In this document: one piece after another, positions 1 through 8,769 of the stretch
How the letters are laid out: every line of letters starts with the position of its first letter
How positions within the stretch are numbered: the stretch's first letter is position 1
Source of the DNA: Sediminibacterium sp.
Lineage (GTDB): Bacteria; Bacteroidota; Bacteroidia; Chitinophagales; Chitinophagaceae
Direction: 5' to 3'
DNA length: 64,000 nt
Assembly (NCBI GenBank): GCA_016786865.1
Contig: JAEUVE010000015.1
Coordinates: 1-64,000, forward strand
Notes under the pieces: model-generated
The model's input: only the letters and a program-made list of their open reading frames with translations
The model's database searches: none
What the model was told of the DNA's origin: nothing
Made by a program: the position numbers and the translations under genes

Positions 1-865
1 GGTAATCAGTGCTCGCCGTAATCGTTGGCGCTGTAAATACAGGTGTAGACTGTGCCGTACCAACATTGGTCCAGGTGCCCAGCCCTGCTGGTGAAGATTG
101 CCACTGGTAAGTAATACCTGTTGCAGTCAATGGGTAGCTGGTCAGTGTCAGTTGGGGAGTACCCGAACAGTTGAACGATGAAGTAAGCGCGGTGGCACCG
201 GAAATAGATGGAGTGCCGCTACATGGGTTAGCTATGGTCAGCTGCACATTGGGGCGGTAGATAAATAAGGTACCGTTCCCCGTAGGTGCAGAACCATCTG
301 CTTGCCAGTATTGTCCGCGATTCACGCCGGTACCCTGGTTGGTGTAACGGAATGCTTTCGCACTGCTGCCTTCGCCACCGCTACCGCCAAAGTTTGATTC
401 AATGATGATTTCAAGGTTGTCAGTACCGTTGTAGGTAAACGGCGTAGTTAATGTAACAGTTTTCCAGGCACCTGCTGTCCAGCCCGACAAAGTACCGCTG
501 TACACCAGGGTAGCTCCTGTTTGCTCTGTTGCCACAGTGCTTGTCGCAGCAAAGGTAGCAGCCGCAGTATGCTTCACGTGAATGTTCACGGGAACGTTAA
601 CCGGGGTTGACGCAGTTTCCAGGTAGAAACCAATAGCGTTCAGTTGACCGGGGCCGCCAATTTCTGAGGCCAGGTAAATAAGCGCTGTCCTTTCAAAACC
701 GAAGAATGCGCCGTAAGGTTTACGGGTTAGCGTCGTGTTAGAGCCGGTACCTACAGGGTTGCCCGTCGGGATAGTAACCTGGGCGGTTGCGTCAGCCAGA
801 AGCATGCAGAACAGCATGGCGACACCGACGACTTTTTTCATTAGAGGTAATTTGTTTCTTTTCAT
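1..865 (-). CDS. Secreted Ig-like/adhesion protein, N-terminal part (cut by window edge)
   Basis: The reading frame is open from the window edge to an ATG at 865, with an in-frame alternative at 841. The 841 start gives the cleaner signal peptide (MKKVVGVAMLF, hydrophobic core, cleavage near ATAQ) and is the likelier one. After the signal comes a beta-rich domain with GxYxGTDNLEIIIE-like strands, then a start of an Ig/PKD-like repeat containing TYQWQSS and TNVGTA. Such repeats are common in large Bacteroidota surface proteins exported by the type IX system. The C-terminus lies outside the window, so a sorting domain cannot be checked. No enzymatic motif is visible. Function beyond surface or secreted structural protein is unknown. 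Confidence 0.8.
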   Translation of the reverse strand, partial: MKRNKLPLMKKVVGVAMLFCMLLADATAQVTIPTGNPVGTGSNTTLTRKPYGAFFGFERTALIYLASEIGGPGQLNAIGFYLETASTPVNVPVNIHVKHTAAATFAATSTVATEQTGATLVYSGTLSGWTAGAWKTVTLTTPFTYNGTDNLEIIIESNFGGSGGEGSSAKAFRYTNQGTGVNRGQYWQADGSAPTGNGTLFIYRPNVQLTIANPCSGTPSISGATALTSSFNCSGTPQLTLTSYPLTATGITYQWQSSPAGLGTWTNVGTAQSTPVFTAPTITASTDY

Positions 866-1226
866 AAGCATTGGAATTTGTACGGTTGTTTAATTTCTTT
901 TACAAATGCTGGCACAAAAATAGGCCTTTTTTAGCTCGACATTAACGAACGATTAACTAAATCGAAAAAAAATATTATTATTCTCTTTACTAAACTAATC
1001 AATAGTTAAAAAATGGTTACCTACCGCGGTAGTGGTGCGGTAGCGAACAAGGCAACTGGTTTGGTGCTTAAAGGATTGTTAAAAAAATCGTTCCACCAAA
1101 ATTACCCCTGCCTGCTCCACACACTATTACCGCCATCATAGGGGCTATATACGGGTATAATTCCGCTTCGGATTGCGTAAATAACAAGTTATCAGTTATT
1201 TTAGCACCCAAATCCACCGCTTACCA
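866..1226. other. Gene-free stretch upstream of fabG
   Basis: This 361-bp stretch separates the leftward secreted-protein gene from rightward fabG and must contain both promoters. It is AT-rich, with stop codons in all frames. A perfect 12-bp palindrome, CTACCGCGGTAG, lies at 1021-1032 and is followed by a partial repeat of the same arm (GCGGTAGC). No clear -33/-7 pair could be assigned. Confidence 0.5.
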
Positions 1227-1973
1227 ATGAAATTGCTGGAAAATAAAGTGGCTTTAGTAACCGGTGCCAGTAGAGGCATTGGGGAAGCTATTGCTATACG
1301 ATTTGCTGAACATGGGGCAAATGTTGCCTTCACATATCTCTCTTCCGACGAACGCGCCAAAGCATTGGAGGAAAAACTGGCCGCCTATGGCGTAAAGGCT
1401 AAGGCGTACAAGTCCGATGCGGGAAACTACGCCGCCGCAGAGCAACTGACCAACGACGTGCTCGCCGACTTTGGGGCTGTAGATATATGTGTCAATAACG
1501 CCGGTATCTCCCGCGATAACCTCCTGCTGCGCCTCACCGAGGAACAATGGGACGACGTGATGCAGGCCAACCTGAAATCGGTGTACAACCTCACCAAGCA
1601 GGTGATAAAACCCATGATGAAGGCCCGCGCGGGCAGCATTATCAACCTCAGCTCCGTGGTGGGCGTGGAAGGAAATGCCGGCCAAAGCAGCTACGCCGCT
1701 TCCAAAGCCGGTATTATAGGCTTCACTAAGTCAATAGCACAGGAGCTGGGCAGCCGCAACATTCGCTGCAATTGCATCGCTCCCGGGTTTATAGAAACCG
1801 ACATGACCCACTACCTGAAAGATGGCGGTGCCGAAAAATGGTTCCAAAAGATACCGCTGGGGCGCTTTGGCAAGCCAGAAGAGGTGGCTGATGTGGCGCT
1901 ATTCCTGGCCAGCGGAATGAGCAGCTACGTGAGCGGGCAGGTAATACATACCTGCGGCGCCATGACAACATAA
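1227..1973 (+). CDS. fabG: 3-oxoacyl-ACP reductase (SDR family)
   Basis: This is an NADPH-dependent short-chain dehydrogenase that reduces 3-oxoacyl-ACP in the fatty-acid elongation cycle. At 248 residues it has the normal FabG length. The Rossmann glycine motif TGASRGIG is at 12-19 and NNAG at 90-93. The catalytic set is N115, S142/S143, Y156 and K160 (YAASK). The C-terminal region with PGFIETDM and the ending typical of FabG are intact. fabH follows 75 bp downstream on the same strand, with its own promoter-like element between, so the two belong to one fatty-acid gene pair. Another SDR reductase role cannot be fully excluded, but the neighbour supports FabG. Confidence 0.93.
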   Translation: MKLLENKVALVTGASRGIGEAIAIRFAEHGANVAFTYLSSDERAKALEEKLAAYGVKAKAYKSDAGNYAAAEQLTNDVLADFGAVDICVNNAGISRDNLLLRLTEEQWDDVMQANLKSVYNLTKQVIKPMMKARAGSIINLSSVVGVEGNAGQSSYAASKAGIIGFTKSIAQELGSRNIRCNCIAPGFIETDMTHYLKDGGAEKWFQKIPLGRFGKPEEVADVALFLASGMSSYVSGQVIHTCGAMTT

Positions 1974-2021
1974 GAAACTATCCTTATATCATTTTTTTAG
2001 TACTGTAATAGAGCAAACACC

Positions 2022-2029
2022 TAATTTTG
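2022..2029 (+). promoter_or_regulatory. Bacteroidota -7 element before fabH
   Basis: TAATTTTG matches the Bacteroidota -7 consensus TAnnTTTG and lies 20 bp before the fabH ATG. A TTAG about 20 bp upstream could serve as a weak -33 element. Confidence 0.45.
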
Positions 2030-2048
2030 CCTTTTTAAAAAAACCTAA

Positions 2049-3053
2049 ATGCAGAAAGTTCATGCCGCTATTACGGCGGTTGGCGGATACGTTCCCGAGT
2101 ATGTAATGACCAATGCGGAATTGGAGCAGATAGTAGACACTACCGACGAATGGATACAAACGCGTACCGGCATTAAGGAACGCCGGATACTGAAAGGAGA
2201 AGGAAAAGGAACATCAGACATGGCCGTAGAAGCCATCAGGAACCTGGCCCAAAAAGCGAATCTCGATCTGCTGGAGGTAGAATGCATCATCTGCGCTACT
2301 ACCACCCCCGATTTTACCTTTCCCGCCACCGCCAATGTAATATCCGACAAGCTGGGCATGAAAAACGCCTTTGGATACGATGTGAACGCCGCCTGCAGCG
2401 GTTTTTTGTTTGCACTTACCACCGGCGCTTCCTTTATAGAAAGCGGACGCTACAAGAAAGTTATAGTAGTGGGCGGCGACAAAATGAGCTCTATACTCAA
2501 CTACGACGACCGTACTACCTGCATCATATTTGGCGATGGATGTGGCGCCGTACTGCTGGAACCAACCACCGAAGGCGTAGGCATTATTGACTCCGTACTG
2601 AAAAGCGATGGAGCCGGACGTGCGTTCCTGCATCAGAAAGCAGGTGGCTCTGTAAAGCCAGCTACTGTAGAGACAGTAATGAACAAAGAGCACTTCGTGT
2701 ACCAGGAAGGACAAACCGTGTTCAAATTTGCCGTAAAGAATATGGCCGACGTTGCTGCGGAAATAATGCAGCGAAACAACCTGGTCGCCGACGATATATC
2801 TTGGCTGGTGCCGCACCAGGCCAATAAACGCATCATCTCTGCCACCAGCGACCGCATGGGTCTGCCCGAAGAAAAAGTAATGGTGAATATTGAAAAGTAT
2901 GGCAACACGACCAACGGCACATTACCCCTATGCCTGTGGGAGTGGGAAAGCAAACTGAAAAAAGGAGACAACATAGTATTGGCGGCCTTTGGTGGTGGCT
3001 TCACCTGGGGCGCTACTTATATCAAATGGGCGTATGATACTCCGGCTAAGTAA
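2049..3053 (+). CDS. fabH: 3-oxoacyl-ACP synthase III
   Basis: FabH condenses an acyl-CoA primer with malonyl-ACP to start fatty-acid synthesis, including the branched-chain primers common in Bacteroidota. The 334-residue protein has the usual thiolase fold length. The catalytic triad is visible: C116 in AACSGF, H256 in VPHQAN and N286 in the GNTTNG motif. The start ATG has no obvious Shine-Dalgarno sequence, as is normal for this phylum. A strong terminator follows 20 bp after the stop, so fabG/fabH form the end of a transcript. Its aligned length and intact triad make it a functional enzyme rather than a KASIII-like paralogue. Confidence 0.95.
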   Translation: MQKVHAAITAVGGYVPEYVMTNAELEQIVDTTDEWIQTRTGIKERRILKGEGKGTSDMAVEAIRNLAQKANLDLLEVECIICATTTPDFTFPATANVISDKLGMKNAFGYDVNAACSGFLFALTTGASFIESGRYKKVIVVGGDKMSSILNYDDRTTCIIFGDGCGAVLLEPTTEGVGIIDSVLKSDGAGRAFLHQKAGGSVKPATVETVMNKEHFVYQEGQTVFKFAVKNMADVAAEIMQRNNLVADDISWLVPHQANKRIISATSDRMGLPEEKVMVNIEKYGNTTNGTLPLCLWEWESKLKKGDNIVLAAFGGGFTWGATYIKWAYDTPAK

Positions 3054-3072
3054 TCTCGATAATAATATTCTA

Positions 3073-3102
3073 AAAAAGGCGGCCTACATTGGCCGCCTTT
3101 TT
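3073..3102 (+). terminator. Rho-independent terminator after fabH
   Basis: An 11-bp stem (AAAAGGCGGCC pairing with GGCCGCCTTTT) with a 6-nt loop is followed by a T-rich run. Confidence 0.9.
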
Positions 3103-3246
3103 ATTTATTGTATGTTAGTAACACATATTGGCCTATAGACTGTAAGGCTTCTTATATTGACATTCCTCATAACCTGTTGCTGTTGCTCCTGCTCTGACAA
3201 CAAGCCAAAAAAGATTAGACAGTCATATCAGGACGCGGCATGTAAT

Positions 3247-3277
3247 AAAAAAAATGGAGCCTCTGACGAAGCTCCAC
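3247..3277 (-). terminator. Terminator of the first T9SS repeat protein
   Basis: Read on the minus strand, a TGGAGC/GCTCCA stem is followed by eight T residues, just after the stop codon at 3304. The same hairpin recurs at 4887-4916. Confidence 0.8.
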
Positions 3278-3303
3278 TTTATAATCTTATTCTCTACACG
3301 CAT

Positions 3304-4752
3304 TTACCGCACAACGCTAAACTGCTGGTAAGTAGCTTTACCCTTCACTCCCGCAACTTTAATTACGTAGTTACCCGCAGGTAACTGGTTCACATCTATG
3401 TTCCTTGAGTAGTTAGCTGTTGCTTTCTCGCTAAACGTCCTGATCATTCTTCCCTGCATGTCCGTAACAGAAACGGTAAAGGCTTGTGGTTGCTCCCATT
3501 CCATCTCTACACGCACGAAATGCGTAGCGGGCACCGGGTAAACTTTAAATGCACTTTCAGCTATCTCTGCGTCCTTCACACTCGTGGTGTAGGTTTCATA
3601 GTAATACCTGTTAGTTAAGTCGCCGCCATTGTGTCCCCAGGCACTGTTTATCCATCGGAACATCTTATCTGTCAGCACCTGGTTGTAGCTGTTGTAAGTC
3701 CATTCCATCTTCCGGTCGTTTACCCATGCGTTATTAAACCAATACTGATTGATGCGCGATAGCATATTATGGTTTCCGTCAAAGGTATTATCAACATTCG
3801 TGGCGTTATTACCGTTGCCGTATTGCTCCAGCGCATTTACCAAATCGTTGTTCACGTAGGTATTTGTAACCACTCGCGCGGTCACGTAGTTGCTGCCATC
3901 CCACGACTGCCTTGTTTCCGTGGCAGGCAGATCATTTTGGTTATAGGTAGTCAGGTAGCGGTTGTGTTTCTGCCATGTGTTAGTCTGCCAGCTTTCATCC
4001 CAGAGTTCTGTTTGCAGGTTATCGGTGTTGTAGGTATAGTGTAGCCGCGCCGTTGGATCCCATGAGCTGGTGCCGGTGTTCCATCCAGACCATTCCGTCA
4101 CAACCGTGTTATCATTGCCGTCCAGCGTATAAGTTGTCAGGTAAGCATTTTCCCATATGCCACCATTGTTAGTCAAGCCGGTTTCAGTCAGCAGGGTATT
4201 GTTACCGTTGTAAGTATAATAATAACGGTATACACTATCCCACGTGTTGTTTCCCGGGTTCCATTCCACCTCTGTCTCAGTTAGGGTATTGTTATTCACA
4301 TCGTAGGTGTACACTATGCCGTAACTGTTTACCCATGCAGTGCCATCCCATGCCTCCAGTAGTGTTGACAATATGTTACTGTTCCCGTCAAATGTTTGCG
4401 CCATCTTCTCAGCCTCCTGGAGCCCGCCTCCGTTATCTACCCACATCATTCCATTGTCGAATTTTATTTGCTTGCTATTCAGGTCTCCTCCTCGGCCGCC
4501 ACTATAATTAACGAATGCTGAATCGATAAAAATAAAAGCCGAACTATTATCATCATATTCCCCACCCGCAGCAGCTATAAGCCTGGATGCCGTAGCAGTT
4601 GACTTCTCTGCGTTGCTGGTTTGCCACAGATTGTTACCCGGCGCATGCCGCTCCTTTTTAAATGGATTTTTCCATAGACTTTGTTGGGCCGAAAGAGGAT
4701 TGGTAATAGTAAGGGCCATTGAGCACAGCGCTAAGGTTAAGGTCGCACGCAT
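3304..4752 (-). CDS. Secreted repeat protein with T9SS C-terminal sorting domain (copy 1)
   Basis: The start at 4752 is chosen because it gives a proper signal peptide (MRATLTLALCSMAL, cleavage near LSAQ). An ATG 15 codons upstream would bury it. The protein has about 482 residues. Its body is a series of about 35-residue repeats built around WDGTAW, YTYDxNNN and LTE, resembling loose YD-type repeats. The last 80 or so residues are a type A T9SS sorting domain (KVYPVPA, GRMIRTFSE, LPAGNYVIKV, QQFSVVR). It is expected to cross the outer membrane by the type IX system and stay on the surface or be released. It is paralogous to the next gene. No catalytic residues are recognised. Confidence 0.85.
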   Translation of the reverse strand: MRATLTLALCSMALTITNPLSAQQSLWKNPFKKERHAPGNNLWQTSNAEKSTATASRLIAAAGGEYDDNSSAFIFIDSAFVNYSGGRGGDLNSKQIKFDNGMMWVDNGGGLQEAEKMAQTFDGNSNILSTLLEAWDGTAWVNSYGIVYTYDVNNNTLTETEVEWNPGNNTWDSVYRYYYTYNGNNTLLTETGLTNNGGIWENAYLTTYTLDGNDNTVVTEWSGWNTGTSSWDPTARLHYTYNTDNLQTELWDESWQTNTWQKHNRYLTTYNQNDLPATETRQSWDGSNYVTARVVTNTYVNNDLVNALEQYGNGNNATNVDNTFDGNHNMLSRINQYWFNNAWVNDRKMEWTYNSYNQVLTDKMFRWINSAWGHNGGDLTNRYYYETYTTSVKDAEIAESAFKVYPVPATHFVRVEMEWEQPQAFTVSVTDMQGRMIRTFSEKATANYSRNIDVNQLPAGNYVIKVAGVKGKATYQQFSVVR

Positions 4753-4886
4753 AATAAGTAGTTTTTTTGTTCGGTAAATATAAAGGAATTCCCACATGAA
4801 ACATCCTTTTCATACGCTCCGGCAAAATTCAAAATAAGATTACTTTATGTTTCAGTTAATAATGACGTTCTATCTGCTCACAACAT

Positions 4887-4916
4887 AAAAAAATGGAGCC
4901 TCGTTCGAAGCTCCAC
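4887..4916 (-). terminator. Terminator of the second T9SS repeat protein
   Basis: A TGGAGC/GCTCCA stem is followed on the minus strand by a T run. It is nearly identical to the hairpin at 3247-3277, including the flanking bases leading into the stop codon. Confidence 0.8.
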
Positions 4917-4942
4917 TTTATAATCTTATTATCTACACGCAA

Positions 4943-6295
4943 TTACCGCACAACGCTAAACTGCTGGTAAGATACCTTTCCATTGGCATTGATCTTTACG
5001 AAGTAAGTACCGGCAGGGAATGAATGTGTATCAATAGTGCGCTTAAAATGACGTGCGCCTTTTTCGCTAAAGGATTTCAGCTGGTGGCCGTTCATATCTA
5101 TCACCGATACCGTCACATCTGTTGCCTCATCGTTGGCAAACGATACGTTCAGCAGGTTGCCCGCTGGCACGGGGTACACTTTCAGGTCGGTTACTGCCGC
5201 GCTGGTATTCCCTACGCTGGCAGTGTTATACGTCTCGTAGTAGTAGCTTCCCCAGCTATCGTAGTCTATATTGCCCCAGGCAGTGCCATCCCAGGTAGAA
5301 TCCTGCTCGGTCAGCACCTGGTTATAAGTATTATAAGTACGCGTTACCTTACGCTGGTTGACGAACGACCCGCTCCACGACTGCGCTATTTCAGTAAGGT
5401 TGTTGCCGTTACCGTCGTAGGTATAGAGCGTATTATTCATGTTCTGCCAGTTACCGTTCCAATATTGATCCAGCGAGCTCACTATGTTTCCACCCGTTAC
5501 GGTATTGGTTTGCAGGTACGAGTTCTCCCATGCGGTACCGTTCCATGTTTCGCGGAGGCTGGTGAGCATTACGTTGTTCATATCGTAGGTAATGGTCGTG
5601 CGCGAGTTATTTTCCCATGCAGTACCATTCCATACCTCATCTACAGATAGGGTCAGCATGTTGTTGGTATTGTAGGTATTGGTTGCGCGGTAGTCGTCTT
5701 CCAGTGTAGTACCGTTCCAGCTTTGGTTCAGTTCGGTCAGTACATTATTGTTACCATCGTAGGTATACGTGTATTTGTATGAGCTGTCCCAGGTGCTGGT
5801 GCCCAGGTTCCAGTCCATCTCGGTGCTGGTCAGCATGTTGTTGTTGCCGTCAAAGGTGTTCGCCGTTGCATAAGAGTTTACGAAAGCAGTGCCGTCCCAC
5901 TCCTTCTGTATAGAGCCAATGATGTTATCGTTCCCGTCAAAACTCTGCGAAAAGGTGTACCCATACTCCAGGCCGCTGCCATTGTTGGTGTAGTTAACAC
6001 CGGTGTCAAACTTTATCCACTCAGAGTTCAGGTCGCCGCCCCGGCTGCCCGTGTAGCTGATGTGGCTGGTATCCATCAGCAGGAACGAGACACTGTCCTC
6101 GTTGTACAGCCGCATCGCAACAGCTACTATCCGCGACGCGGTAGCTGTCGACTTCTGCGCCAGCGTAGTGGCCGCGGCGGGCTTTGTCTTTTGGTTAAAC
6201 AATTGCTGAGTCCGGGTCTGCTTTTGTGCAGTTTGTGCGTTGGCCTGCATAGCCAATGATAGGGCCGCAAGCCCAAGTGTCCATTTTAAATTCAT
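4943..6295 (-). CDS. Secreted repeat protein with T9SS C-terminal sorting domain (copy 2)
   Basis: This 450-residue paralogue of the downstream gene starts with a signal peptide (MNLKWTLGLAALSLAMQANAQ). A basic, Gln/Thr-rich stretch follows, then repeats of the form WNGTAWENS, YTYDGNNN, LTE. The C-terminal T9SS domain (LKVYPVPAGNLL, LPxGTYFVKI-like, YQQFSVVR) is preserved. Both copies share the motif STATASRxxA after the signal and the GGRGGDLNS-type segment near residue 80. The two genes lie head to tail, each with its own terminator, so they are probably separate transcripts arising from a tandem duplication. The ligand or role is unknown. Confidence 0.85.
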   Translation of the reverse strand: MNLKWTLGLAALSLAMQANAQTAQKQTRTQQLFNQKTKPAAATTLAQKSTATASRIVAVAMRLYNEDSVSFLLMDTSHISYTGSRGGDLNSEWIKFDTGVNYTNNGSGLEYGYTFSQSFDGNDNIIGSIQKEWDGTAFVNSYATANTFDGNNNMLTSTEMDWNLGTSTWDSSYKYTYTYDGNNNVLTELNQSWNGTTLEDDYRATNTYNTNNMLTLSVDEVWNGTAWENNSRTTITYDMNNVMLTSLRETWNGTAWENSYLQTNTVTGGNIVSSLDQYWNGNWQNMNNTLYTYDGNGNNLTEIAQSWSGSFVNQRKVTRTYNTYNQVLTEQDSTWDGTAWGNIDYDSWGSYYYETYNTASVGNTSAAVTDLKVYPVPAGNLLNVSFANDEATDVTVSVIDMNGHQLKSFSEKGARHFKRTIDTHSFPAGTYFVKINANGKVSYQQFSVVR

Positions 6296-6433
6296 GTGGT
6301 GTATTTTAAATAATAAGTCTTTGTGAGCAAAAAAGATGCCGGGATTGTGTTTGAACCGGAATTAAACTGATTTATAGAATTTATCAACGGTAGGCTGCCA
6401 CTACACACTCCCGCTGGAAACTCGTGCGGCCTC

Positions 6434-7483
6434 CTAGGAAGCCGCCGATGGGGCATCTATATTCGCCAGCTGCCCGCAGGCCGCGTCTATGTCCTTACCA
6501 CGGCTGCGCCGGAGGCGTGCGTTCACGCGTTTCGATTCCAGGTATTTCATAAACGCCTCTACCTTATCGTCATCCGGCTTTTCAAACTTCGCCGCGTCTA
6601 TCGGGTTATACTCAATGATGTTCACCAGGTCGGCGGGTACCTGCCGGTATATCTTCACCAGGTTATCGGCATCCTCTACACTGTCGTTAAAATCCTTGAA
6701 CAGAATGTACTCAAAGGTTATCTCGTTGCCTGTCTGCTTATAGAAATAGTTGAGCGCCTCTATCAGCCCCTTCAGATCGTTAGTCTCGTTTATGGGCATT
6801 ATCTCGTTGCGCTTCTTATCGTCAGCGGCGTGCAGCGACAGCGCCAGCTTAAAGCGTACCTTATCATCGCCCAGCTGCCGTATCATTTTAGACACCCCCG
6901 CCGTAGAAACCGTTATCCGCTTGGGGCTCATACCCAGGCTATCGGGGGAGGTTATTTTCTCTATCGCCTTCAGTACATTCTTATAGTTGAGCAGCGGCTC
7001 ACCCATACCCATGAACACGATATTTGTCAGCCCCTTTCCATATTGGGCCATGGCCTGCTCGTTCACCAGCACTACCTCGTCTACTATTTCGTCATAGTCC
7101 ATATTGCGTTTGCGGGGCAGGTATCCCGTAGCGCAGAACTTACAGGAGAGCGAGCAGCCCACCTGCGACGATACGCATACCGTCATACGTTTATCCGTAG
7201 GTATCAGTACGCTTTCCACGTAGTAGCCATCGTGCAATTGCAGGCGGTTCTTAATGGTGCCATCGCTGCTATACTGGCTGTGGTGCGTTTGCACCTTAGG
7301 TATGAAAAATTCGGCGGATAGCTTTTCGCGCAGCGGCTTGGAAAGGTTCGTCATCTCGTCTATACTGCCCGCGAATTTCTTCCACATCCACTCATATACC
7401 TGGCGGGCCCTGAACTTAGGTTCGCCCCACCCCGTAAAGAGGGTTTCCAGCTCTTCCAGGCTGCAATTCCGCAAATTTTTCAT
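6434..7483 (-). CDS. rlmN: Dual-specificity 23S rRNA/tRNA (adenine-C2) methyltransferase
   Basis: This radical-SAM enzyme methylates A2503 of 23S rRNA and A37 of some tRNAs. The CxxxCxxC cluster motif is C110, C114 and C117. The mechanistic C-terminal cysteine is C336 in AACGQL. The GMGEPLLNY and LALSLHAA motifs typical of RlmN, rather than Cfr, are present. The 349-residue length is normal. The gene stands alone on the minus strand between the T9SS proteins and a divergent SRPBCC gene. The ATG is chosen because the next upstream codons give no conserved sequence. Confidence 0.95.
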   Translation of the reverse strand: MKNLRNCSLEELETLFTGWGEPKFRARQVYEWMWKKFAGSIDEMTNLSKPLREKLSAEFFIPKVQTHHSQYSSDGTIKNRLQLHDGYYVESVLIPTDKRMTVCVSSQVGCSLSCKFCATGYLPRKRNMDYDEIVDEVVLVNEQAMAQYGKGLTNIVFMGMGEPLLNYKNVLKAIEKITSPDSLGMSPKRITVSTAGVSKMIRQLGDDKVRFKLALSLHAADDKKRNEIMPINETNDLKGLIEALNYFYKQTGNEITFEYILFKDFNDSVEDADNLVKIYRQVPADLVNIIEYNPIDAAKFEKPDDDKVEAFMKYLESKRVNARLRRSRGKDIDAACGQLANIDAPSAAS

Positions 7484-7629
7484 GCGGCAAAGGTAGGCTT
7501 AAAGCGCAAGAGCTGGATAGGGTAATACGTTAAAAAATGTTACTGCGCACAAGGGGCTCACCACATAGGGTTACCGAATAAAACAATCCACATTCCCGGG
7601 CGGAAGCTATTACAAGTAATTATTTTTAA

Positions 7630-7637
7630 TATTTTTG
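7630..7637 (+). promoter_or_regulatory. -7 promoter element before the SRPBCC gene
   Basis: TATTTTTG matches TAnnTTTG and lies 22 bp before the ATG at 7660. No convincing TTTG -33 partner is seen. Confidence 0.4.
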
Positions 7638-7659
7638 AGCCATCAAAACTAAAACGATC

Positions 7660-8670
7660 ATGAAAAAATTCTTACGCATTGTAGTTATTATCCTCCTGCT
7701 GCTGGTAGCGGTGGTAGTAGTGGCTGGCCTGATAGCGCCCAAAGAGACCAATATACAGACATCCATAGACATTAACGCTCCCAGGGAGCAGGTATGGGAG
7801 CAAGCCATGAAATTTAAAAACTGGGGCAACTGGAGCTACTGGCACCGCATAGACACCAACCAAACCGTTACCTATGCGGGCACCGATGGCGAGCCAGGCA
7901 GCAGTTATAGCTGGAAGGGCGAAGAAACCGGCGAAGGTACCATGACCAACAAAGGCATGGAAAACGGAAAGATGAATTACGAACTCAAATTCATAAAGCC
8001 ATTTGAAGGCACTTCCGATGGGTATATAATGGTAGAAGATGCGGGCAATGGGGTTACCAAGGTTACCTGGACATTCCACTCCGTGAACGATAACTTCCTG
8101 ATGCGCGCAATGGGCGCCATCATGGGCATGGAAAAAATGCTGAAAAGCCAGTTCGACGAAGGGCTAGCCAACATGAAAAAACACGTGGAAGAGCATAAGG
8201 GCGATGCTCCCGCCGCAGCCAACTTTACCATCCAGGACGCACAGTTCCCCGGCAATACTTACGCGGGCGTGCGCAAGACAATAAAATGGGCCGATATGGA
8301 GAAAACCATGCCGGGCATGTACGAAACTACTGCCAAAGCCGCTGGCGACCGCATCACGGGACCGGCAATAGCCATTTACTACAATTGGGATACCGTAAAG
8401 AAAGAAGCAGACGTGTATGCCGGCTTCCCAGTGAAAGACGACAAATCCGCAGCGGGCACCACCATCGTAAAAATACCGGCGGCCAAAGCATACCTGGTTA
8501 ACTTTACAGGCAACTACGACCAACTGGAAAAAATACACTACCAGATAGGCGCACATGCCGAAAAGAACAAAACAGAAGTGGCCTATGTACTGGAAGAATA
8601 CCTGAAAATGGCCCCCGAAGAAAAAGATATGAACAAATGGGAAACCAACGTGTACTACATATCAAAGTAG
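7660..8670 (+). CDS. Membrane-anchored SRPBCC domain fused to a GyrI-like effector-binding domain
   Basis: The 336-residue protein begins with a single hydrophobic segment (about residues 5-25) that probably anchors it in the membrane. Residues 33-180 form a SRPBCC/polyketide-cyclase-like fold (INAPREQVWEQ, FKNWGNWSYW). Residues about 190-336 resemble a GyrI-like/AraC effector-binding domain (FPGNTYAGVRKTI, YYNWD, YAGFPV, AYLVNFTGNYDQL). Both folds bind small hydrophobic or drug-like ligands. There is no DNA-binding domain, so it is more likely a sequestration or sensing protein than a regulator. The gene is monocistronic, with a strong terminator behind it. The family occurs widely in Bacteroidota, but no specific substrate can be named. 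Confidence 0.8.
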   Translation: MKKFLRIVVIILLLLVAVVVVAGLIAPKETNIQTSIDINAPREQVWEQAMKFKNWGNWSYWHRIDTNQTVTYAGTDGEPGSSYSWKGEETGEGTMTNKGMENGKMNYELKFIKPFEGTSDGYIMVEDAGNGVTKVTWTFHSVNDNFLMRAMGAIMGMEKMLKSQFDEGLANMKKHVEEHKGDAPAAANFTIQDAQFPGNTYAGVRKTIKWADMEKTMPGMYETTAKAAGDRITGPAIAIYYNWDTVKKEADVYAGFPVKDDKSAAGTTIVKIPAAKAYLVNFTGNYDQLEKIHYQIGAHAEKNKTEVAYVLEEYLKMAPEEKDMNKWETNVYYISK

Positions 8671-8685
8671 TGAACATACCTCGCT

Positions 8686-8721
8686 AAAAAGCCGCCCCAT
8701 ACAATCCCGGGGCGGCTTTTT
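8686..8721 (+). terminator. Rho-independent terminator after the SRPBCC gene
   Basis: The arms AAAAAGCCGCCCC and GGGGCGGCTTTTT form a long GC-rich stem ending in T residues. Confidence 0.9.
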
Positions 8722-8769
8722 CGTTATTTAAAGCGATGCCCCTTATATTCGCAATTCGTAGGGCTATAA

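Noticed and set aside
1021-1045. CTACCGCGGTAG palindrome with a partial third arm as an operator
   Set aside because: Only one copy is seen, with no regulator nearby and no placement against a clear promoter, so it was noted only within the gene-free stretch.
3157-3384. 75-residue plus-strand ORF after fabH
   Set aside because: It runs through the terminator and into the 3' end of the T9SS protein, with a low-complexity Cys-rich start.
5024-5650. 208-residue open frame opposite the T9SS repeat protein
   Set aside because: It is produced by the repeated codon pattern of the sense gene, with no signal or domain.
6426-6445. GCGGCCTCCTAGGAAGCCGC near-palindrome as an rlmN terminator
   Set aside because: It overlaps the rlmN stop codon and has no T-run on the minus strand.
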